A stretch of 64,000 bases of DNA, taken from assembly GCF_004153685.1 (NCBI RefSeq), contig NZ_SDQD01000003.1:124001-188000 (forward strand). Direction: 5' to 3'. The translations under genes and the position numbers were made by a program. Shown here in pieces: positions 45,284-52,092 of this stretch. This stretch comes from Pollutimonas harenae (GTDB taxonomy: Bacteria; Pseudomonadota; Gammaproteobacteria; Burkholderiales; Burkholderiaceae_B). The notes below the pieces were generated by a model. That model saw only the letters and a program-made list of their open reading frames with translations. It did not search any database and was not told where the DNA came from. Every line of letters starts with the position of its first letter. Position 1 is the stretch's first letter.

Positions 45284-46723
45284 ATGAATACTTCCTGGAA
45301 ACCGCTCAGGGGCTCCCAGATCTCTTTGGTGGATCAACTGGTAGAACACATTGGTTTCCGGATACGGAATCATGGCCTGCGCTCGGGCATGCGCCTTCCG
45401 TCTGTCAGGACCATGGCCGACGAGTCGGGCTTGAGTCGTTTTACCATCGTCCAGGCTTATGACCGCCTGGTGGCCCAAGGTATCATCCAATCCAGGCGCG
45501 GCTCAGGTTTTTACGTATCGCCTCCCGCCGCCTCGCTGTCCGTATCCGCCACCGCGCCAAATCTGGCACCCGATGCCGCCTTTGACACCGCATTCTTGTT
45601 GCGCAGCATGTTCCGTGAAGATGCGTTAACCAGCTTGCCTGGCAGTGCCGGCCTGCTGCCAGCCTCCTGGATGGACCACGAGATGGTTGCTGCAGCCGTG
45701 CGCACCGTTGGGCGCAGCATAGGCCGCAGCCTGGTGGGCTACGGCGTGCCCAAAGGGCTTAAAGCCCTGCGCCAGCAAATCGCATTGTCCCTGCAGGCGC
45801 AAGACGTGCCGGCTCATCCCGAACACCATCTGATGACCGTCGCCGGCGTCACACATGGTCTGGACCTGATCTCACGCAGCCTCATCAGGCCTGGTGATAC
45901 CGTGCTTGTAGAGGACCCAGGCTGGTTCGTGATATTCGGCCGCCTGACGGCGTTGGGCGCAAAAGTCATCGGTGTGCCTCGCCTGGCAGACGGACCCGAT
46001 ACGCAAGCTCTGGCGCATCTGGCTGAAATACATCAACCCAAATTGTTCATTGTGAATACCGCCGTTCACAATCCCACCGGTCACACCTTATCGGCCGGGG
46101 TAGCCTACGAAACTCTACGCATCGCCGAGCGTTTCAACTTCCTGCTGATCGAGGACGACACCTACGCCGACTTCCATCCCACGGCACCTGTACGCCTGGC
46201 GTCCCTGGACCGCCTGAACCGGGTATTGTTGGTGGGAGGATATTCCAAAACGCTGGCAGCCAGCCTGCGGGTCGGCTTTGTGGCAGGCTCGCCTGCCCTC
46301 ATCGATAAACTGGTCGACACCAAGCTGCTGGGCGCGCTCACCACGCCAGAATTAGGAGAGCAAGTGCTCCATCGCATATTGGCAGAAGGCCAATATCGAC
46401 GTCATGTGGAACGATTACGCACTCGCGTGGACCATGCTCGCGACCAATGCATCAAGATGCTGCTGCAGGCAGATTGTTCAGTGCCGCAAGAACCGCACGC
46501 CGGAATGTTTGTGTGGGCGGACTGCGGCATGGATACCGAGACGCTGGCACGCAAGGCGGCAGCAGCCGGCGTTTTGTTCGCGCCCGGCGTCTTGTTTTCA
46601 CCGGTTCAGGCACCCTCTTCCCGGTTCAGGCTGGCCGTGTCCATGGCCGACGACCCTAAAGGCTGGCAGACACTGAAGACCTTGCTCAGCCAGGGACGCA
46701 GCCGCCTTCAAGGCGGCACATGA
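45284..46723 (+). CDS. MocR/PdxR-type GntR regulator with aminotransferase domain
   Basis: The 479-residue protein joins a GntR winged helix (residues about 10-78, with LPSVRTMADESGLSRFTIVQAYDRL split around the recognition helix) to a fold-type I aminotransferase-like domain (from about 110). The PLP lysine is Lys322 in GGYSKTLAAS, and HNPTGHTLS and DDTYADFH are the conserved cofactor runs. MocR proteins sense PLP or amino-acid adducts and control adjacent genes; the divergent LysE-type exporter is the likely target. The start lies close to the divergent promoter region. Confidence 0.93.
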   Translation: MNTSWKPLRGSQISLVDQLVEHIGFRIRNHGLRSGMRLPSVRTMADESGLSRFTIVQAYDRLVAQGIIQSRRGSGFYVSPPAASLSVSATAPNLAPDAAFDTAFLLRSMFREDALTSLPGSAGLLPASWMDHEMVAAAVRTVGRSIGRSLVGYGVPKGLKALRQQIALSLQAQDVPAHPEHHLMTVAGVTHGLDLISRSLIRPGDTVLVEDPGWFVIFGRLTALGAKVIGVPRLADGPDTQALAHLAEIHQPKLFIVNTAVHNPTGHTLSAGVAYETLRIAERFNFLLIEDDTYADFHPTAPVRLASLDRLNRVLLVGGYSKTLAASLRVGFVAGSPALIDKLVDTKLLGALTTPELGEQVLHRILAEGQYRRHVERLRTRVDHARDQCIKMLLQADCSVPQEPHAGMFVWADCGMDTETLARKAAAAGVLFAPGVLFSPVQAPSSRFRLAVSMADDPKGWQTLKTLLSQGRSRLQGGT

Positions 46724-46753
46724 CGGACGCCTTAAAAAGAAGGGATGGGCCGG

Positions 46754-47734
46754 TCAGGCGACTGCCGGCACCGGCTGAGCGTTACGCAGCGTGGTGTTTA
46801 CGTCCTGGAGTTGCTGCCCCAGGTATTGGGCAATCGCGCGCATGCCGTACAAGCCGGCGACGGCTTCCGCATCGCTGTTGTAGTTGGTATTAGTGTTGAC
46901 ATCGTAGGTGTAGATTTCACCGATTTCATCAACAATGAATTCGATACCCGCAATACCAATGCCGTTCTCGGCAATGAACCGCTGGTAGCGCTGGATAATG
47001 GGGCTATCGAAGCCCTTGATAATCTCGAAACGGGGCGCGGCGGCCGCCGGCGCGGACTCGCCCACCGGGCAAAATGCATCGCCGATCTGGCAGACATCTG
47101 CCGGGCAGAGCTCAAAGCCCAGCGAGGTATCGACACGCACGGCATACAGGAACTTGCCGCCTACAAACTCGACACGCGTTATATAGGGCTGGGGCGCGCG
47201 AATGTACTGCTGGATCAGGGTTATGCCATCGATGGAAGGCTCGAACTGATCGCTGTTCACATAGTCTTGCAACGCTTCAACACTATGGAACAGTTGCACA
47301 CCAAGCCCCTTGCCTGCGCGATTATGCTTGGTGATGAACGAGCCCGTCATTTTCCGGGCCGCTTCGATAATGTGCGGCTTGCCCACTGCGGCAATGGTAC
47401 GGGGCGTTCTGACACCGTAGTTCGACAGTGCTGCATACTGTGCAACCTTGCTGACCTCCAGCTGCAAGGCACGGCTGTTGTTCACGACGCGTCGGCCATG
47501 CGACTCGAGCCACGACAGTACCGCTGCCGTGTATTCGGGCGCATAGCGATGATCGCGAGTATGCGACGAAGCGCTCATCCGGTTGTAAAAAACTCCCTCG
47601 GGCGGCGGTTCGGAGAGATCCAGCTTGCCTTCGTCGAGAAACCATTCTTCATAAGGTAAGTTCAGTTCTCGAAAGGCAGCCTGCAAAGGCTCGACCCAGG
47701 TCGAGTTTTCATGAATCACATAAATTTTGGACAT
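46754..47734 (-). CDS. RimK-like ATP-grasp protein
   Basis: The 326-residue protein has an ATP-grasp fold: an N-terminal domain beginning KIYVIHENSTW, SFITKHNRAGKGLGVQLF with the ATP lysine and glycine-rich loop, and the metal-binding end IEFIVDEIGEIYTYDVNTNTNYN (split), where Glu and Asn coordinate Mg. ATP-grasp ligases join a carboxylate to an amine or thiol; RimK and related enzymes add amino acids to proteins or peptides. No substrate can be named. Start 47734 has AGAAG six bases upstream. It is convergent with the MocR gene and adjacent to an M20 amidohydrolase, whose partners might be the same class of amide. Confidence 0.83.
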   Translation of the reverse strand: MSKIYVIHENSTWVEPLQAAFRELNLPYEEWFLDEGKLDLSEPPPEGVFYNRMSASSHTRDHRYAPEYTAAVLSWLESHGRRVVNNSRALQLEVSKVAQYAALSNYGVRTPRTIAAVGKPHIIEAARKMTGSFITKHNRAGKGLGVQLFHSVEALQDYVNSDQFEPSIDGITLIQQYIRAPQPYITRVEFVGGKFLYAVRVDTSLGFELCPADVCQIGDAFCPVGESAPAAAAPRFEIIKGFDSPIIQRYQRFIAENGIGIAGIEFIVDEIGEIYTYDVNTNTNYNSDAEAVAGLYGMRAIAQYLGQQLQDVNTTLRNAQPVPAVA

Positions 47735-47854
47735 ACCCATCTTCTGCGGCGCCGTTTAAAAAACAAATCGCGCGGGACGGCCTACCCAGGCTATGGGGTT
47801 AGGATAATGAAGATTCATTCATACCAGAACGACAACATAATCATTTCTTTATAA

Positions 47855-49060
47855 CTAAATGGAATGAGCCGTCGCCAACCAGCGCCGCGCCAACTGCACC
47901 CAGTAACTGGCACCAATGGGAATAAGTTCGTCGTTGAAGTCGTAACTGGCATTGTGCAAGGTGCAAGGCCCTTCGCCATGTCCTGGGAGCCGATGATCAC
48001 CCTGGCCATTGCCTATCCATAGATAGCAGCCTGGCCGCTCTTTCAGCATCAAGGCAAAGTCTTCACCCGTCATGGCGGGCTGAACCTCGGCATCGACATT
48101 TTCAGGGCCAACCAGGTCCTTCAGCACTTGAACGCTGAATGCTGTTTCTTTGGGATGATTGATAGTGGGCGGATATTTACGATCAAAAGCAAAGTCGGCG
48201 GTACAACCATAACCTTCGCTGATGCTGTGTACCAGCTCACGGATTCGCTGCTCAATGATGTCCAGCGTTTCCTCGGTAAAGGTGCGCACTGTACCGCGCA
48301 GTTCCGCCGTATCCGGAATGACATTATCGGCCGAGCCGGCATGGATCTGAGTAATGCTCAGGACAGCTGGGTCGTAAGGATTGCGATTCCGTGTGACAAT
48401 GCTTTGCAAGGCCTGAGCCAGATTGGTGGCCGCCATAATGGGGTCGACACCCATATGTGGCATGGCCGCATGAGCACCCTTGCCTGTTATACGCACGGTA
48501 AAGTAATTGCTGGATGCCATGATAGGCCCCACACAAACACCAAACTTGCCTACAGGCAAGCTGGGCCAATTGTGCATGCCGAACACTGCCTCTATGGGAA
48601 AACGGGTAAACAGACCGTCTTCAATCATACGGCGGGCACCTACATGGCCCTCTTCGGCCGGCTGGAAAATGACGTACACCACACCTTCAAAATCACGATG
48701 TTGAGCCAAATAACGTGCTGCCGCCAACAACATGGCCGTATGACCATCGTGGCCGCAGGCATGCATTTTTCCTGGATAAGTGCTGGCATGAGCAAAGGTA
48801 TTGCTCTCTTGCATGGGTAAGGCGTCCATGTCGGCGCGCAACCCTATTGAACGCCCGTTATTGGATGTGCCAGGTATGACACCCACCACCCCGGTCACAC
48901 CCAACCCGCGATGTACCTCGATGCCCCAGGACTCCAGCTGCTGCGCCACAATATCGGAGGTTCTGTTTTCCTGATAGGCCAGTTCGGGGTGAGCATGCAG
49001 ATCACGTCGAATGGCGGCTATTTCATCCTGCCATCCCAGTATTGGTTCAACAAGTTTCAT
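47855..49060 (-). CDS. M20D amidohydrolase (hippurate/N-acyl amino acid hydrolase-like)
   Basis: The 401-residue zinc hydrolase has HAHPELAYQENRTSD, the metal run MHACGHDGHT, FQPAEEGHVGARRM with the catalytic glutamate, and TGEDFA near the C-terminus, all M20 subfamily D signatures. Such enzymes cut N-acylated or amide-linked amino acids. The dimerisation domain lies between about 185 and 300. It stands between an ATP-grasp gene and the type VI secretion region and is transcribed with neither for certain. The start follows a weak ribosome site. Confidence 0.93.
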   Translation of the reverse strand: MKLVEPILGWQDEIAAIRRDLHAHPELAYQENRTSDIVAQQLESWGIEVHRGLGVTGVVGVIPGTSNNGRSIGLRADMDALPMQESNTFAHASTYPGKMHACGHDGHTAMLLAAARYLAQHRDFEGVVYVIFQPAEEGHVGARRMIEDGLFTRFPIEAVFGMHNWPSLPVGKFGVCVGPIMASSNYFTVRITGKGAHAAMPHMGVDPIMAATNLAQALQSIVTRNRNPYDPAVLSITQIHAGSADNVIPDTAELRGTVRTFTEETLDIIEQRIRELVHSISEGYGCTADFAFDRKYPPTINHPKETAFSVQVLKDLVGPENVDAEVQPAMTGEDFALMLKERPGCYLWIGNGQGDHRLPGHGEGPCTLHNASYDFNDELIPIGASYWVQLARRWLATAHSI

Positions 49061-49150
49061 GACAATGGCCCCGCCATATTCAGAGATACACAGTGTACCG
49101 CCACCGGCAGGATGCTGACCTGTTCAAGCCAAAAATCGTAAATCGGCCTC

Positions 49151-49594
49151 CTACTCGTCTACCAGGCCTCGCTCTTCGAGCAACTGCAGGCAGTCGGGGC
49201 CTTCTTCTTCGTCGCCGTCGAAAATATCGACCCCATCCAGCATATAGGCACGCAACAGTTCATCAATGGCGCCTTCGTCGTTCAGGCGCAGTAGCGATTT
49301 GCCCAGCATATAGTGAATAAACGGATTGGCCTGCCCGTCAGGACAATTCAATGCGGTGTACAAAGCATCCTTGGCCATTTCATAGTCTGCAGACTGATAA
49401 TAGGCATCGCCCAGGGAGGCATACAGCCAGGTTGCCGCTTCCCAGTCCATCTGAGGCTCGGGCAACAAGGCCAGCGCCTGCCGCCAATTTTCTATGGCGC
49501 CCTCATGATCCTCTTCTTCGCTGCACTCATTGCCTGCTTCCGACAGACTTTCGATCTGCTCGTAGAGTTCGTCGGGAAGTTCTGTTGGTTCCAT
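49151..49594 (-). CDS. TPR-like putative immunity protein 2
   Basis: The 147-residue acidic protein is all-helical by eye, with two to three TPR-like units: GAIENWRQALALLPEPQMDW, LGDAYYQSADYEMAKDALYTAL and a conserved tail of the type ELLRAYMLDGVDIF. It is paralogous to the next gene upstream, sharing the PxPxxDxxxA turn and domain order. Small TPR proteins of this kind follow polymorphic-toxin genes as immunity proteins, and here the pair directly follows a PAAR-nuclease-like gene. ATG 49594 has AAGGA five bases upstream; a longer in-frame reading lacks one. Immunity is an inference. Confidence 0.78.
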   Translation of the reverse strand: MEPTELPDELYEQIESLSEAGNECSEEEDHEGAIENWRQALALLPEPQMDWEAATWLYASLGDAYYQSADYEMAKDALYTALNCPDGQANPFIHYMLGKSLLRLNDEGAIDELLRAYMLDGVDIFDGDEEEGPDCLQLLEERGLVDE

Positions 49595-49657
49595 GTGTAT
49601 CCTTGATCGTACCGAGTGCGATGGCTGTTCGCCAGCCATCCGAAACATAATGCTGCG

Positions 49658-50107
49658 TTACTTGGAGAGCTTCTGTGCCTTTGCCCTATCCATGTAGAAA
49701 GCCAGATACTCCGGCTTCTCGCCCTGGAAGGGACGGGTCTTGTAGGATTTGAACAAGCCGTCGAACAGGTCAAAAGCCTCATCCAGTTCTCCGGCCTGGT
49801 AATGAACGGTGGCTGCAATAAACTCGACATAAGGGTCGGGCTCTGGCCCATAGGCTTCACACGCCAACGGCAACCACTCTTTCGCCTTTTGCGGCTGCCC
49901 GATATCGCGATAAAACATGACGATATCTGCCGTCAGGGATTGGGCATGATCATAGTCCAGCTTGGGGTCGGGAATGCAGCTCCAGCAGGCCAGGACATAC
50001 TTTTCAGCCGTGGCGACATCTCCTGCTTCTTCAGCCTCACGGCTCAGCGCGCCATATTCATAGAGCTTTTCTTCTGCCTCGGGAGGCAAGGGTAAAACAT
50101 CTGACAT
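49658..50107 (-). CDS. TPR-like putative immunity protein 1
   Basis: The 149-residue acidic protein has TPR-like repeats (AEKYVLACWSCIPDPKLDYDHA and onward; VHYQAGELDEAFDLFDGLF). It resembles its downstream neighbour in layout and in the PDPKLDY turn, but the C-terminal tail has diverged (YLAFYMDRAKAQ). It starts 17 bases after the toxin-like gene, with CAGGAAAATAGC as ribosome site, exactly where the cognate immunity gene of a toxin is expected. Cytosolic location fits a DNase target. Function is inferred from position and family type. Confidence 0.8.
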   Translation of the reverse strand: MSDVLPLPPEAEEKLYEYGALSREAEEAGDVATAEKYVLACWSCIPDPKLDYDHAQSLTADIVMFYRDIGQPQKAKEWLPLACEAYGPEPDPYVEFIAATVHYQAGELDEAFDLFDGLFKSYKTRPFQGEKPEYLAFYMDRAKAQKLSK

Positions 50108-50124
50108 GCTATTTTCCTGACCGC

Positions 50125-51003
50125 CTACAACGGCGGCAAATAAGTTTCTTTAAGTTTAGCGCCTGCAGAACGATTCAAGCTGAAATGATCCAGTGTGTAG
50201 TTGTCCGGATCACGCATCCAACGTCTGACTTCAGGCGATTTGGGCTTAAACTTCCGCCCTATACTGTTCCACCATGACACGGCATCTGTTTTATGTGCCA
50301 TATCTGCATTTTTTAGCGGATACCACTTGTCATTGGACGCCTTAAACTCGGTCTCGCCCCGACGATTTTCGCGCAGCTTCTTCTCGGCCCGCATTTTGTC
50401 CTGCACCGCTCGCCCGGTCTTGGACTTCTTCCCTGGCGTCCTGCCCAGATATTGTTCGCGCAAACTCTTTTTGCGGGGTGTACCTTTGCCCGACGCAGTC
50501 TTGGCCTGCTTTCCGGTTTTGGCAGCCTTGCCTGCGTTACCGCTCCCGCCCTTGCCTCCTCGGCCAGCCCCACCGCCACCGCCCTTGCCACGCCCTGCCG
50601 CAGCGCCTCCACCACCTGCTCCAAGCAATAGCACTTTGATCTGGCTGGGTACCACGCGCATACCCAATGCATTGCATCGATTCTGTACAGCCAGGCTGGT
50701 CAGACGTGTCGCCGGGATGCACTTGAACAGAACATTAGGCACACAAGTAATGTGACGGGAAGGCCCCATGACCGATGGCGAAATCAGGCCCAGCGCCAGG
50801 CCCGGATTGTCACCATTGGTCAGCGGGATAGTGGTCAGCAGGTTGTGCGCCGGCATACCCATCAGCAGAATATTCCAGGCATTCGGAATACCCATGGGTC
50901 CCAGGGCCAGATTCGGATACGGAATAGGCAGCAGGGCCGGCGGCGTCTTGCAGATATCGGGAAAGGCCAGGTCCAGCCCCATCAACTGGCAATTTGCAAA
51001 CAT
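50125..51003 (-). CDS. DUF4150 PAAR-like protein with C-terminal HNH-type nuclease domain, probable T6SS effector
   Basis: The 292-residue protein has three parts. Residues 1-125 match the PAAR-like DUF4150 tip domain (FPDICKTPPALLPIPYPN, GSPS-like SPSVMGPSRHI). Residues about 128-195 are a Gly/Ala/Lys/Arg-rich linker with many GGG and KK steps. The C-terminus (about 215-292) has ADMAHKTDAVSWWNSIGRKF, EVRRWMRDPDNY, LDHFSLNRSAG and LPPL, resembling the GH-E/HNH endonuclease-VII toxins seen at the ends of polymorphic toxins. It would cap VgrG and deliver a nuclease. The upstream VgrG, DUF2169 and pentapeptide genes and the downstream immunity-like genes support this. Activity is untested. Confidence 0.85.
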   Translation of the reverse strand: MFANCQLMGLDLAFPDICKTPPALLPIPYPNLALGPMGIPNAWNILLMGMPAHNLLTTIPLTNGDNPGLALGLISPSVMGPSRHITCVPNVLFKCIPATRLTSLAVQNRCNALGMRVVPSQIKVLLLGAGGGGAAAGRGKGGGGGAGRGGKGGSGNAGKAAKTGKQAKTASGKGTPRKKSLREQYLGRTPGKKSKTGRAVQDKMRAEKKLRENRRGETEFKASNDKWYPLKNADMAHKTDAVSWWNSIGRKFKPKSPEVRRWMRDPDNYTLDHFSLNRSAGAKLKETYLPPL

Positions 51004-51018
51004 ACGTATGGCTTCCTT

Positions 51019-52092
51019 TCACCAACCCGCCCGGGGCGCGGTGGGACGCTTCGCGGACCACTGTTCCGCGTCAAACAAAAGAGGGTCTTTTTCCAGCACG
51101 CCTGCTCGATTTCCCCAATGCGTATCCGCGATCAATGCGCGATGAAACTGCGTACGCATGAAACGGCTACCTCGAAAATCGGCACGCGACACGTCGGCAT
51201 AAGAAAAATCGGCGTACTCCAGCTCAGCGTTCGCAAAGGACGTGCCGTCGCAGCGCGTGCGATGCAATATGGCTTGAGTCAGGTCAGCGCCGCTGAAGTC
51301 AGCCTGGTCCAGGCGAGCATCAGCCCACAGACTCTGCATATATTGCCCGCCCTGGCAATAGGCATCCTGCAAGTCAGCGTGTACAAACATGGCACGCGAC
51401 GCACGCGCATGGCTCAGTTGCACGCCGCGCATGTGGGCACCCTTGAAATTGGTCTGCTCCAGCAAGGCATTCTGAAAATTGCAGCCCTCAAGATGGCATT
51501 CGGTCAATTGGCAGCGCTGCAGCGTCTGGCCGCCCAAATCCTGGCCTGACAAGTCAGACTCCACGCACACCACACCATCCCAATACGCATCTTCCAGCAT
51601 GACCTGCGTTAAATCGCCATATAAGTAGAGCACTTGCTCTTGTCGGGTCCGGCTCATATCGGCCTTGCCCCATATGCATTCGGTAAAGCTGCTTTGTTTC
51701 AGGCTGGTATCCGCCAGGCAGACGCCCGTCATGTCCGTCTTGATGACATTGACCGATACCCATTGTGTCCCGCTCATATCCATGCCGGTAGCCACACTTT
51801 CCGACCAAGTCATCTCCTCTATACGAGCGGTACGCATCGTGGCGCCGCTGGCATCGCAGCCATGAAACGCACACTGGTCCAGTTGCGCGCCATCCCAGAG
51901 AGTGTCCTGCAACTGACAACGAATAAACTGGCTGTCGCGCAAGTCCAGCCCTGCCAGGTTTACACCACGTAAGTCACAGCGCATAAAGATCGCACCGGCA
52001 TAATCTCCCGGGGTCAGGATCAGATCGCGCAGGTCCATATCCATCAAGGGTTCACCGCCCTTGATGCGCGCACGCAAGAGCTCAGGTGTCAT
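51019..52092 (-). CDS. Pentapeptide-repeat protein of the T6SS cassette
   Basis: The 357-residue protein is largely pentapeptide repeats (A(D/N)LxX type) from about residue 18 to 330, for example MDLRDLILTPG, VNLAGLDLRDS, ADFSGADLTQA, forming a right-handed quadrilateral helix. There is no signal or membrane segment. It overlaps the DUF2169 fusion gene as ATGA (52089-52092) and precedes the effector gene by 15 bases, so it is encoded in the middle of the loading cassette. Such proteins are thought to work with DUF2169 proteins as chaperones or adaptors; this is inference. The tail has RAGW and no known motif. Confidence 0.9.
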   Translation of the reverse strand: MTPELLRARIKGGEPLMDMDLRDLILTPGDYAGAIFMRCDLRGVNLAGLDLRDSQFIRCQLQDTLWDGAQLDQCAFHGCDASGATMRTARIEEMTWSESVATGMDMSGTQWVSVNVIKTDMTGVCLADTSLKQSSFTECIWGKADMSRTRQEQVLYLYGDLTQVMLEDAYWDGVVCVESDLSGQDLGGQTLQRCQLTECHLEGCNFQNALLEQTNFKGAHMRGVQLSHARASRAMFVHADLQDAYCQGGQYMQSLWADARLDQADFSGADLTQAILHRTRCDGTSFANAELEYADFSYADVSRADFRGSRFMRTQFHRALIADTHWGNRAGVLEKDPLLFDAEQWSAKRPTAPRAGW

